Origin: Desulfocarbo indianensis
Lineage (GTDB): Bacteria; Desulfobacterota; Desulfarculia; Desulfarculales; Desulfarculaceae
Length of the DNA stretch: 64,000 bases
Direction of reading: 5' to 3'
NCBI GenBank assembly: GCA_001184205.1
Contig: LBMP01000001.1
Span: 772,001 to 836,000 of the forward strand
The first letter of the stretch is position 1. Each line of letters opens with the position of its first letter. Positions 23,853-31,838 of this stretch are shown here, in pieces. The notes beneath the pieces are model-generated. The model had not been told where the DNA came from, did no database searches, and saw nothing but the letters and a program-made list of their open reading frames with translations. The position numbers and the translations under genes were made by a program.

Positions 23853-24947
23853 TCACATCCACCACACGAAGACGATCGCCACCCCCAGCACGCTGGCCAC
23901 CCGCAGCCCCTGGCCCAGGGCCACCAGCTTGAGGCCCAGGGCGGGCTCGAAGATGCCCATGTAGTGGGGGAGCTGGTGCCGGAGGGCGCGCACCGGCGTG
24001 GCCGCCACGTTGCCCAAGAGAAGGGCCAGCACCACCTCGCTCCAGCCCAGGCCGCCCGATTGCAGAAGCGCCCCGGCGGCGGCGAAGCCGCTGGTGAATT
24101 CGGCCACCACCGCGAAAACCACCACGCTCATGGCCTCCACCGGCAGCATCTTCCAGGCCACCAGCCCGGCCAGGGCCTGGCCCAGCCACTTGAAGAAGCC
24201 GGCTTCGGCCAAGAGAAAGATCACCACGTAGACCGGCAGGATGATGATGAGAAGCCGGCGCAGCCGCTGCAGGAACTTGCGCCAGGTGTCCCGCCAGACC
24301 AAACCCAGGCCGCGCGGGGCGGGCGAAGGCATGGCCGTTGCGGCCGCCTGGGCCGGAAACAGAAAGCGGGCGATGAGCGTGACCGCCAGGCAGCGCGCCA
24401 CGGCCGCGATAAGGGTCAGGCCGAAATAGACCAGGGCGATCCAGCCCAACAGGGCGTACACCACGAAAAACACGCTGGGCAGATGCAGGAAAAACGCGGG
24501 CAGGCTGGCGTTTAAAAGATTGGCCAGGGTCAATTGGCGGTCGTCCAGGCGGCCTTCCCGCCAGGCCGTGGCCAGAAAAGTATTGGCCGCCACCCCCGAG
24601 GCGAAGGCGGCGGTGAAGGAGGCCCCGGCCTCGGCCGGGAGATGGCCGGCCCGCATGAGGGGGCGGGCCAAGACGCCCAAGCGCCGGGTCCAGCCCAGGC
24701 TTTCGATGAGCTGGCCCGCCAGGAGGCCCAGGGCCACGAAGGCCACGGTGCGCAAAAGGGGGCTGGCCAGCCTGCGCCAGAGCAGGCCGGGCTCCAGGAT
24801 GGCCGCCAGCCCGCCGGGGGTGAGCCAGGCGAAGAGGCCGCCCGCTAAGGCCAGCGCCGCGAGCGCCAGGCAATAGCCCCAGCCGGGGGAGAGCTTCCCC
24901 TTGGCTCCGTGCTTCACGGATTCCGCGCTGGAAGCGGCCGAGGTCAT
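23853..24947 (-). CDS. Gate (nucleoside-recognition) domain permease in the cobalamin operon
   Basis: A 364-residue protein with about nine to ten hydrophobic helices. Two similar halves carry GQLIESLGWTRRLGVLARPLM...ASFTAAFASGVAANT and GQALAGLVAWKMLPVEAMSVVVF...AEFTSGFAAAGALL, the Gate-domain pattern of nucleoside-transporter-like and spore-maturation-like permeases. It sits between cobI and cbiD with only a 7-base and 2-base gap, so it is co-transcribed with B12 synthesis. That context suggests transport of cobalt, a corrin intermediate or a lower-ligand precursor, but the substrate is not known. Confidence 0.75.
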   Translation of the reverse strand: MTSAASSAESVKHGAKGKLSPGWGYCLALAALALAGGLFAWLTPGGLAAILEPGLLWRRLASPLLRTVAFVALGLLAGQLIESLGWTRRLGVLARPLMRAGHLPAEAGASFTAAFASGVAANTFLATAWREGRLDDRQLTLANLLNASLPAFFLHLPSVFFVVYALLGWIALVYFGLTLIAAVARCLAVTLIARFLFPAQAAATAMPSPAPRGLGLVWRDTWRKFLQRLRRLLIIILPVYVVIFLLAEAGFFKWLGQALAGLVAWKMLPVEAMSVVVFAVVAEFTSGFAAAGALLQSGGLGWSEVVLALLLGNVAATPVRALRHQLPHYMGIFEPALGLKLVALGQGLRVASVLGVAIVFVWWM

Positions 24948-24954
24948 GAATTGG

Positions 24955-25683
24955 CTACTCTCCTTCGGCGGGCTGCTTCACTATCATGAGCGACAGATAG
25001 GGCATGTCCCGCCCCCGCAGGGATTCCGGGTCCCTGGCCACCAGTTCGCCCTCCAGGCCGCAGGCGCACACCGTGTAGGCCTGGCGGCCGTGGTTCAGGG
25101 GGCCCAGGGCGTCCAGGATGGCGTCGTAGTTTCTATAGGTCTTGAGTATTACCACCGTTCCCCCGGCTCGCGCCAGGCGGGAAATCTCCGCGGCGTCGCT
25201 GACCCCGGAGACCACGGTCAGCGATTGGCGGTCTTCCACCAGGGGCAGGTTCAGCCGGGCGGCGGCGGCGTGATAGGCGGTGATGCCGGGCACGGTCTCC
25301 ACCGGGGTCTGGGGCGCCATCTGCAGGATGGTCTGGGCCAGATAGCCGAAGGTGCTGTAGGTGAGGGGGTCGCCCAGGGTCAGAAAGGCGGCGTGGCGGC
25401 CCTGGCGCAATTCGGCCAACACCTCCTCGGCGTTGCGCCGCCAGGCCTTTCGCCTGGCCGCCGGGTCCTTGGTCATGGGGAAGTCCAGCTTGCGCACCGG
25501 GGTCTGGGGCGGCAGGTGATCGCGCACGATGTTGAGGGCCAGGCTGTAATCATTCTTGTTGGAGCCGGCCGCGAAAACCAGGTCCACGGTTTTAAGCACT
25601 TCCAGGGCCCGCAGGGTGATCAGCTTGGGATCGCCCGGCCCCACGCCCAGGCCGTAAAGGGTGCCGCAGGTTGTCTCAGGCAT
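24955..25683 (-). CDS. cobI: Precorrin-2 C20-methyltransferase (CobI/CbiL)
   Basis: A 242-residue SAM methyltransferase acting on (cobalt-)precorrin-2 at C20. Motifs: LYGLGVGPGDPKLITLRALE, ITAYHAAAARLNLPLVEDRQ, LTLGDPLTYSTFGYLAQTIL, and VVILKTYRNYDAIL. The ATG at 25683 lies inside the end of cbiC (8-base overlap), with tight coupling. It is the first methylation after metallation by CbiK, which heads the operon. Confidence 0.92.
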   Translation of the reverse strand: MPETTCGTLYGLGVGPGDPKLITLRALEVLKTVDLVFAAGSNKNDYSLALNIVRDHLPPQTPVRKLDFPMTKDPAARRKAWRRNAEEVLAELRQGRHAAFLTLGDPLTYSTFGYLAQTILQMAPQTPVETVPGITAYHAAAARLNLPLVEDRQSLTVVSGVSDAAEISRLARAGGTVVILKTYRNYDAILDALGPLNHGRQAYTVCACGLEGELVARDPESLRGRDMPYLSLMIVKQPAEGE

Positions 25684-26317
25684 GGTTCTCTCCTTGGGCG
25701 CAAAGATCGGCCAGGGCGTTTATGACGCTGGCCGCCACCGCCGAGCCGCCCTTGCGCCCCAGGGCGGTGATATGGGGATGATCGCTGGCCGCCAGCGCCG
25801 CCTTGGATTCGGCCGCGTTGACGAACCCCACCGGCAGACCCACCACCAGAGCGGGCCGCGCCCGGCCGGCATCCATCAGCTCCAAAAGCCGCCAGAGGGC
25901 GGTGGGCGCGTTGCCCACCACGTATATGGCGCCCTCCAGGCGGTCCAGCGCCGCCTCCACCGCCGCGTAGGCCCTGGTGGTGTGGCCCTCTCTGGCCGCC
26001 GCGGCCACGCCGGCATCGGCCATGAGGCATTCCACCCGGCAGCCGAAAGGGGCCAGCCGCCGGGCCGAGACGCCGGCCTTGGCCATGGCGGTGTCGGTGA
26101 AGATATGCGCGCCCGAGGCGATTGCGCGGCGGCCCCGCTCCAGGGCCTGGGGATGCATGCGCACCGATTGCACGTAGTCGAAATCGGCCGTGGTGTGGAT
26201 CATGCGCCGCACGATGCTCCAGGCCTCGGGCGGCCAGGAGTGGGCCGGGGCCTCGCCGTCGATGATGGCGAAGCTCCTGTCCTCGATCTCTTGAGGGGGG
26301 AGGTTCCATGAGGTCAT
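25676..26317 (-). CDS. cbiC: Precorrin-8X methylmutase (CbiC/CobH)
   Basis: CbiC moves the methyl group from C11 to C12, producing hydrogenobyrinate or cobyrinate. The 213-residue protein has the active-site histidine in VRRMIHTTADFDYVQSVR, the IFTDTAMAKAG segment, and VVGNAPTALWRLLEL with GLPVGFVNAAESK. The ATG at 26317 overlaps the upstream gene's stop (ATGA). An upstream in-frame extension is a shadow. Confidence 0.93.
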   Translation of the reverse strand: MTSWNLPPQEIEDRSFAIIDGEAPAHSWPPEAWSIVRRMIHTTADFDYVQSVRMHPQALERGRRAIASGAHIFTDTAMAKAGVSARRLAPFGCRVECLMADAGVAAAAREGHTTRAYAAVEAALDRLEGAIYVVGNAPTALWRLLELMDAGRARPALVVGLPVGFVNAAESKAALAASDHPHITALGRKGGSAVAASVINALADLCAQGENHA

Positions 26318-27684
26318 GCTGGGGCTCCTTTGCGTTCCCGGCAGAAAGCCACCAGGTTCGGGGCCAGGCCGGGGTTGCTGCCGAAGTGCAGATGCACATA
26401 GCTGGCCAGTATGTTGTTGAAGCAATAGGCGCGCGCGCCGGGCGTCTCGCCGGCCCGGCCCCAGGCCTGGTAAGCGTCCTCGGCCGAGGCCGAGCCGCAA
26501 ACCTCGGAATAATGAAACTCGTGCCCCCTGGCCTCGGTGCCCGCCGGCCCCAGGAGGCTGGCCCGGCGGGTCCTTATGCGACGGTAGCCCAGGGAGCGCA
26601 GGCGGGGCAAGAGGCGGGTCTCCAGGGGCAGCGCCCCGGCCATGGGCCAGGCTTGGCCCTGGCCGTCAATGAGGCTGGCGCCCAGGTACATCATGCCGCC
26701 GCATTCGGCGTAGATGGGCAACCCCCCGCGGGCCAGCTCGGCCAGGCCCTCCCGCATGGCGCGGTTGGCGCTGAGGCGCTGGGCGAAAAGCTCGGGATAG
26801 CCGCCGCCCAGATATAGGCCGTCCAAACCCGGCGGCGGGGCGGGGTCGTTCAGCGGCGAGAAAAACACCAGCTCGGCTCCGGCCCGGCGCAGGCGGCGGA
26901 AGTTCTCCTCGTAATAGAAGCAAAAGGCCTGATCGCGGGCCACGCCCAGGCGGAGGCCGGTGCCCGGCGGCGCGGGCTGCGGGGCCTGCGGCGGGATATC
27001 GATCTCGGGCAGGCGCTGCCACAGGGCGTCCAGGTCCAGGCCCTGTTCCACCCAGTCGGCCAGGCGCTCCAGGGCTTCCGGGTCCATGCCGCCTTCCTCG
27101 GCGGTGACCAGGCCCAGATGCCTTTCCGGCAGGGCCAGCTCCGGGGCGCGCGGCAGGCCGCCCAGAAAGGGCATCTCCGGAGCCAGGCTCATGGCCTCGG
27201 CCAGCAGCTCGGCGTGGTGGGGGCTGCCCACCCGGTTGGCCGCCAGGCCCAGCCAGGCCAGGCCGGGGTCGAACTGGGCGAACCCCCTGGCCAAGGCCGC
27301 CAGGCTGCGGGCCATGGCCTTGGCGTCCACGGTTAAGAGCGCCGGCAGACTTAAGAGTTTGGCCATCTCCGCGGTGGAGCCGGTCTCCAGCACGGGGTCG
27401 AAGCCGTCGTAGACGCCCATCACGCCCTCCACCACTGCCAAATCCGCGCCGGCCGCGTGGCGGGCGAAGATGGCCCGGTTCTCCTCGGGGCTGAGCATCC
27501 AGCCGTCCAGATTGTGGGAGGGGCGTCCCGTGGCCAGGGCGTGGTGGCCGGGGTCGATGAAATCCGGGCCCACCTTGAAGGCCTGCACCGATAGCCCCCG
27601 CCGGGCAAAGGCGGCCATGAGCGCCAGGCTTAAGGTGGTCTTGCCCGCGCCGCTTTGGGCCCCCGCCACCACCAGGCCCTTCAT
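26314..27684 (-). CDS. cbiA: Cobyrinate a,c-diamide synthase (CbiA/CobB)
   Basis: This 456-residue amidotransferase makes the a,c-diamide from cobyrinate with glutamine and ATP. An N-terminal dethiobiotin-synthetase-like ATP domain starts with GAQSGAGKTTLSLALMAAF; the C-terminal GATase1 domain has the catalytic Cys in PIYAECGGMMYLG and GGGYPELFAQRLSAN. The ATG at 27684 overlaps the stop of the btuF-like gene. Confidence 0.93.
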   Translation of the reverse strand: MKGLVVAGAQSGAGKTTLSLALMAAFARRGLSVQAFKVGPDFIDPGHHALATGRPSHNLDGWMLSPEENRAIFARHAAGADLAVVEGVMGVYDGFDPVLETGSTAEMAKLLSLPALLTVDAKAMARSLAALARGFAQFDPGLAWLGLAANRVGSPHHAELLAEAMSLAPEMPFLGGLPRAPELALPERHLGLVTAEEGGMDPEALERLADWVEQGLDLDALWQRLPEIDIPPQAPQPAPPGTGLRLGVARDQAFCFYYEENFRRLRRAGAELVFFSPLNDPAPPPGLDGLYLGGGYPELFAQRLSANRAMREGLAELARGGLPIYAECGGMMYLGASLIDGQGQAWPMAGALPLETRLLPRLRSLGYRRIRTRRASLLGPAGTEARGHEFHYSEVCGSASAEDAYQAWGRAGETPGARAYCFNNILASYVHLHFGSNPGLAPNLVAFCRERKGAPA

Positions 27685-28625
27685 GGCCGCGCTCCGGCGG
27701 CGTCGCCCCCGGCGGTCAGCCGGGGATACAGAATGCCCTGCAGCAGCTCCACGCCCTGCAAAAGGCGCAGGGTGGGCCGGGAGACCAGCTGCTCGTCCAC
27801 CAGGTAGACCCGGTTCTCGCGCACCGCCTTGAGCACGGCGAAGCCGGGCTCGCTTTTGATCTCGGCCGCGCTCACCCGGTTCATGGGGCCGGTCTGGGCC
27901 AGGTAGATATCCAGGCGCGCGGCCAGGGAGAGAATGCGCTCCTTGCCGAATTCGGCGATGTTGCTGCCCCGCACCGAATCCGCCCCGGCGGCCAGGTTCA
28001 CCCCGCCGGCCGCCTCCAGGGCGAAGATGCTCATGGCAAAGGGCGCGAAGGTTTTAAAGCGGCGGTGCACCGATTCGAAATAGACCCGGGGCCGCTCCTC
28101 CGTCCTGACGGCGGCCACCCGGCTTTTCAGGCGGGCCAGTTCGCCCTGAAAGCGCCGGGTCATGGCCCGGGCCTGGGCTTCCCTGCCGGTGAGCAGGCCC
28201 AGCTTGTGCCAGTAGGCGAAGAGGTCGTCGGCGCCGGTGGGTTGCAGGGAAACCACGGCCACCCCGGCCCGGCGCAGGCTTTCCACCAGGCCCCGATAGC
28301 CCCGCATGATCATGGGGCGGATCAGCACCAGATCGGGCCGCGCCGCCAGTAAGCGCTCCGGGTCATCGCGGTAGCTGAACACAGGCTTGGCCAGCGCGGC
28401 CGGGGGATGGCTCTCGTTCGGGGATACCCCGATGATCTCCTGGTCCAGGCCCAGGGAGAAGAGGTTTTCGGTGTGCGCGCCGTAGAGCGAGATGATGCGC
28501 TTATAGGGAGAGGCGACGCGCACCTCCTGGCCGGAGTCGTCAATGAAGCCGCGCTCGCCGGCCAGGGCCGCGGCGGCGGCCAGCAGGCAGAAGATGGCCG
28601 CCAGGCTTAAGACGATCCGTTTCAT
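27681..28625 (-). CDS. btuF: FecB/BtuF-family periplasmic binding protein
   Basis: A 314-residue exported protein with a signal peptide ending near ALAG. The class III (helical backbone) binding-protein pattern is visible: RVASPYKRIISLYGAHTENLFSLG, LDQEIIGVSPNE, and LLAARPDLVLIRPM. It would bind a chelate such as cobalamin, a cobinamide or a haem-like tetrapyrrole. It is followed by btuD- and preceded by cbiA-type neighbours in a riboswitch-led operon, so a corrinoid or cobalt-tetrapyrrole ligand is more likely than a siderophore. Confidence 0.82.
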   Translation of the reverse strand: MKRIVLSLAAIFCLLAAAAALAGERGFIDDSGQEVRVASPYKRIISLYGAHTENLFSLGLDQEIIGVSPNESHPPAALAKPVFSYRDDPERLLAARPDLVLIRPMIMRGYRGLVESLRRAGVAVVSLQPTGADDLFAYWHKLGLLTGREAQARAMTRRFQGELARLKSRVAAVRTEERPRVYFESVHRRFKTFAPFAMSIFALEAAGGVNLAAGADSVRGSNIAEFGKERILSLAARLDIYLAQTGPMNRVSAAEIKSEPGFAVLKAVRENRVYLVDEQLVSRPTLRLLQGVELLQGILYPRLTAGGDAAGARP

Positions 28626-29419
28626 GCCTCGCCTCCCGGTTTGCGCAGGGTGACCACCCGCGCCCCGGCGTATTCATCCCAGCTCACCCGCGCCCGCACG
28701 CCGAACACCTCCCAGAGATTCTCCGGGGTGAGGGCCTGGGCGGCGGGGCCGGCGAAATGGGCCTTGCCGTTTTTCAGGAGCAGCAGGTCGTCGCAATAGG
28801 CCGCGGCCAGGTTGATGTCGTGCATCACCGCCACCACGGTGGCCCCGGCCCGGCGCACCCGCCGCTCCAGGTTGCTGAGCACCGCCAGGGAATGGTTCAC
28901 GTCCAGGCTGGAGGTGGGCTCGTCCAGAAGCAGCACCGGCGCGTCCTGGGCCAGGGCCCTGGCCAGGGCCACCCGCTGCTTTTCGCCGCCCGATATCTCG
29001 GTGACCAGCTTGCCGGCCAGGTGGGTCACCTCCAGCTCGGCCATGGCCCGCTCCACCGCCGCCTGGTCCCGGGCCGAGGGGGAGGCGAAGCGGGGGATGT
29101 GGGGATGGCGGCCCATGAGCACCACCTCCCGCACGGTGAAGGGAAAGTGCAGGGAGAAATCCTGGGGCACCAGGGCCAGGCTGGCGGCCAGGCGGGGCCG
29201 CGGGAGGCGCTCCAGCTCGTTGCCCATGAACAAAAGGCTGCCCGCCCTGGGCCGGCGGCAGGCGCTCATGAGGTCCAAGAGGGTGGACTTGCCGCAGCCG
29301 TTGGGGCCCAGCACCCCGAGGAAGCGGCCCGCCTCCACCCGGAAATCCAGGCCGTCCAGCACGGCCAGCTCGCCGTAGGCGAACTCCAGCCCGCTTATCT
29401 GGAAAACCGCCTCAGCCAT
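28622..29419 (-). CDS. btuD: ABC transporter ATPase, BtuD/FecE type
   Basis: A 265-residue ATPase with Walker A GPNGCGKSTLLDLM, signature SGGEKQRVALARALAQ, Walker B VLLLDEPTSSLD and switch His in VVAVMHDINLAAAY. It powers the BtuC-like permease encoded immediately upstream in transcription, with an 8-base overlap. Context and family place it in corrinoid or cobalt-chelate uptake. Confidence 0.88.
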   Translation of the reverse strand: MAEAVFQISGLEFAYGELAVLDGLDFRVEAGRFLGVLGPNGCGKSTLLDLMSACRRPRAGSLLFMGNELERLPRPRLAASLALVPQDFSLHFPFTVREVVLMGRHPHIPRFASPSARDQAAVERAMAELEVTHLAGKLVTEISGGEKQRVALARALAQDAPVLLLDEPTSSLDVNHSLAVLSNLERRVRRAGATVVAVMHDINLAAAYCDDLLLLKNGKAHFAGPAAQALTPENLWEVFGVRARVSWDEYAGARVVTLRKPGGEA

Positions 29420-30464
29420 GGCGCATGCCCAGTTGCTTGCGGCGGAACACGTAGCAGAAAAACGGTCCGCCGATGAGCGCCGTGAGCACCCCGATGGGCA
29501 CCTCGTGGGGCAGGGCGGCCCTGGTTATGGTATCGGCCGAAAGAAGTAGCCCCGCCCCGGCCAGGGCCGAGGCCGGCAGCAGGAGCCGGTGGTCCGGCCC
29601 CACCAGAAAGCGCATGAGATGGGGCACCAAAAGCCCCACGAAGCCGATGATGCCCGATACCGACACGCAGGCCGCGGTCACCAGGGAGGCGGCGGTGAGC
29701 AGGGTCAGCCGCACCCGGCGGGTGTCCACCCCCAGGGAGCCGGCGGCGCGGTCGCCCAGGCACATGATGTTCAGGTCGCGGGCGTGATAGATGAACACCG
29801 CCAGGCCGCCGGCGCTGAGAAGCGCGGTGAAGCCCGCGTCCAGCCAGGAGCGGCCCACGAAGCTGCCCATGAGCCAGAACACGATGACCGACACCTGCTC
29901 CTCGGCCAGGTATTTAAGGAAGCTGATGCCCGCCGAGAGGATGGCGGCCACGATCACCCCGGAGAGTATGAGGCTGGTGGGGGAGTGCTGGCCGTCCAGG
30001 GAGGAAAGCCACAAGACGGCGAACAGGGTGGCCACCGCCCCCAGAAAGGCCAGGAGGCAGATGGTGTAGGCCCCCAGGAAATCCAGGCCCAGGAAAAGCG
30101 ACAGGGAAGCGCCGAAGGCCGCGCCCGAGGAGACCCCCAGGGTGAAGGGATCGGCCAGGGGGTTGAGCAGAAGGCCCTGGAACACCACCCCGGCCAGGGC
30201 CAGGCCGGCCCCCACCACCGCCGAGGTGAGGATGCGGGGCAGGCGCACCTCCCACACCACGTGGCTCAGCACCTCCTCCATGCCCTTGATTAAATCCTCC
30301 CAGCCCAGGAGCTTGGCCCCCAGGATGCCCAGCACCTGGGAGGGGGAGATGGGGATATAGCCCATGCCCGTGGCCAGCACCGCCAGGCAGGCCACCGCCA
30401 AGGCCAGGCCCCAAAGCAGGGCCCGGCGGGAAATTTGGCGGCGGCGCTGGCTGGCGGGCGGCAT
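29412..30464 (-). CDS. btuC: FecCD-family permease, BtuC type
   Basis: About 350 residues with ten hydrophobic helices. Family motifs are LPRILTSAVVGAGLALAGVV, GVSSGAAFGASLSLFLG, and the ATPase-contacting GIIGFVGLLVPHLMRFLVG. The ATG at 30464 lies two bases after the cbiK stop; no Shine-Dalgarno is evident, so translation is probably coupled. Longer in-frame extension upstream is the shadow of cbiK. Confidence 0.88.
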   Translation of the reverse strand: MPPASQRRRQISRRALLWGLALAVACLAVLATGMGYIPISPSQVLGILGAKLLGWEDLIKGMEEVLSHVVWEVRLPRILTSAVVGAGLALAGVVFQGLLLNPLADPFTLGVSSGAAFGASLSLFLGLDFLGAYTICLLAFLGAVATLFAVLWLSSLDGQHSPTSLILSGVIVAAILSAGISFLKYLAEEQVSVIVFWLMGSFVGRSWLDAGFTALLSAGGLAVFIYHARDLNIMCLGDRAAGSLGVDTRRVRLTLLTAASLVTAACVSVSGIIGFVGLLVPHLMRFLVGPDHRLLLPASALAGAGLLLSADTITRAALPHEVPIGVLTALIGGPFFCYVFRRKQLGMRHG

Positions 30465-30466
30465 GG

Positions 30467-31384
30467 TTACTTGTGGTGCGGGTCTTGCGGCGGCTGCATG
30501 GCGTTCTTGGTGTGCTCCAGCCACAGGCGCGAGACGCCGGGGTTTTGGGTTATGGGCTCCAACACGGGCTCGCATTCATAGCCGGCCTTCTTCAACTGCG
30601 AAAGCCAGGAATCCGGCTCCGGACCCACCATGTCGTTCACCACGTGATCGCCCACCACGGTCATAAACGGCGCCAGGAACACCTTCTTCACCTTGCGCGC
30701 CTTGAGCCCGGCCATGACCTCCTCCAGGCTGGGCAGGCCCTCCACCGTGCCCAGGAAAACCAGCGGGTCCCGCCGGCTGAGTTCATAGGCCAGGGCCTGG
30801 TAGGCCATGCCGCCGGCGTGCTCGCTGCCGTGGCCCATGAAGACCACCGCCTGGCCGGCTTTGCGCCCGGCGGGCAGGCGGCCAAGGAGCGCCTCGGCCG
30901 TGGCGGCCACGTCATGGGCCGAAGCCATGAGCGGCGGGCCCAGGACCGGGCGCAGGCAGCCGCCCATGCCGGCGAAGCCCTCCGCCACCTTGACCAGGCC
31001 CTGCCATTCCGAGCCGGGTATCACGTGCAGCGATTGCACCGCCACCCGGCCGTAGCCCTGGGCCATGAGGCCGGCCAGGGCTTCTTCTGGCGATTGCAGG
31101 CTCTTGCCCTGCTTGGCCAGTTTATCCCGGATGAACTTGGCCGTATAGGCCCAGCGGATTTCATAGCCGGGGAAGGCTTTGCGGTAGGCAGCGTCCATGA
31201 GGTCGAAGGATTTTTGCGCCTCGGGCAGGCTGGTGCCGAAAGTGACCAGCAATATGGCCTTTTTGGCCGGCTTGGCGGCATGGCCGTGATCGCCGTGGGC
31301 CCAGGCCAGGGCCGGCGTCAGCATCAAGAGGCCGAGGCAGAGAAACAGGCACATCAAACTTGGTCTTAGCAAATTCCGCTTCAT
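30467..31384 (-). CDS. cbiK: Periplasmic sirohydrochlorin cobaltochelatase (CbiK)
   Basis: A 305-residue chelatase inserting Co2+ into sirohydrochlorin. It has a signal peptide (MKRNLLRPSLMCLFLCLGL, cleavage near AWA) followed by a His-rich HGDHGHA stretch. Catalytic regions include ILLVTFGTSLPEAQ, the metal-site His in VQSLHVIPGSEW and VVFMGHGSEHAGG. Export is known for the CbiK-P type of sulfate reducers. The ATG at 31384 has AAGGGGGTG just upstream. It is the first gene after the riboswitch and terminator, so it is the first to be shut off by B12. Confidence 0.92.
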   Translation of the reverse strand: MKRNLLRPSLMCLFLCLGLLMLTPALAWAHGDHGHAAKPAKKAILLVTFGTSLPEAQKSFDLMDAAYRKAFPGYEIRWAYTAKFIRDKLAKQGKSLQSPEEALAGLMAQGYGRVAVQSLHVIPGSEWQGLVKVAEGFAGMGGCLRPVLGPPLMASAHDVAATAEALLGRLPAGRKAGQAVVFMGHGSEHAGGMAYQALAYELSRRDPLVFLGTVEGLPSLEEVMAGLKARKVKKVFLAPFMTVVGDHVVNDMVGPEPDSWLSQLKKAGYECEPVLEPITQNPGVSRLWLEHTKNAMQPPQDPHHK

Positions 31385-31404
31385 GATATTCACCCCCTTG
31401 CGAG

Positions 31405-31441
31405 AAAAAAGGCCTCGAAAACCGATTTGGTTTTCGAGGCC
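31405..31441 (-). terminator. Riboswitch expression-platform terminator
   Basis: A perfect 13-bp stem (GGCCTCGAAAACC / GGTTTTCGAGGCC) with a five-base loop, followed on the minus strand by six T. It lies between the cobalamin aptamer and cbiK, so it is the switchable terminator. Confidence 0.9.
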
Positions 31442-31510
31442 AGCACCCAGTTTCTTTGACCTCAACCGGCGCTCAGGTCTTTGCCCGGACCCCAAAGCGC
31501 TCAAGCTTTC

Positions 31511-31676
31511 TCATCGGCAGGTCTTCTGACTCCCGGGTCGTCCTACTCCCCGCGCCTTCCCACCCCATTTGATCATGAGGCAGTGGCCCTTTGAGCGGGT
31601 TTCGTTTCCGGTTACAGCGGCGGGACCGCGACGGATTCGCACCGTCTTCCCTTTTAAGCCTGCAAGCACCGATAAG
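31511..31676 (-). ncRNA. Cobalamin riboswitch (AdoCbl aptamer)
   Basis: On the minus strand the conserved elements appear in order: P1 left arm, AAAAGGGAAGACGGTG, GCGAATCCGT, the GCCACTG core, GGGAAGG, and the closing GAGTCAGAAGACCTGCC whose CCTGCCGA pairs with the P1 start. It precedes a thirteen-gene cobalamin operon. A GGTTGAGG stretch between aptamer and terminator can pair with CCTC...AACC of the terminator's left arm, a plausible antiterminator. Confidence 0.95.
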
Positions 31677-31770
31677 ATCAAATATTTATGTAAAAGAATA
31701 TACCCCAAGCCGTAAGCCAAGACCAGATTTATTAGGAGCGGTTGGCGGGCCGGAGGGGGCGGGAGGGGAT

Positions 31771-31800
31771 TTGACCGTTGGGCGCTTGGCGGGATACAAT
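31771..31800 (+). promoter_or_regulatory. Sigma-70-type promoter for the LVIVD gene
   Basis: TTGACC (31771-31776) and TACAAT (31795-31800) are separated by 18 bases, close to consensus. The predicted start would be about 30 bases before the ATG at 31839. Confidence 0.65.
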
Positions 31801-31838
31801 GGCGGCTAAGGCAAGTTCTTGAATTCAAGGAGATAGGC

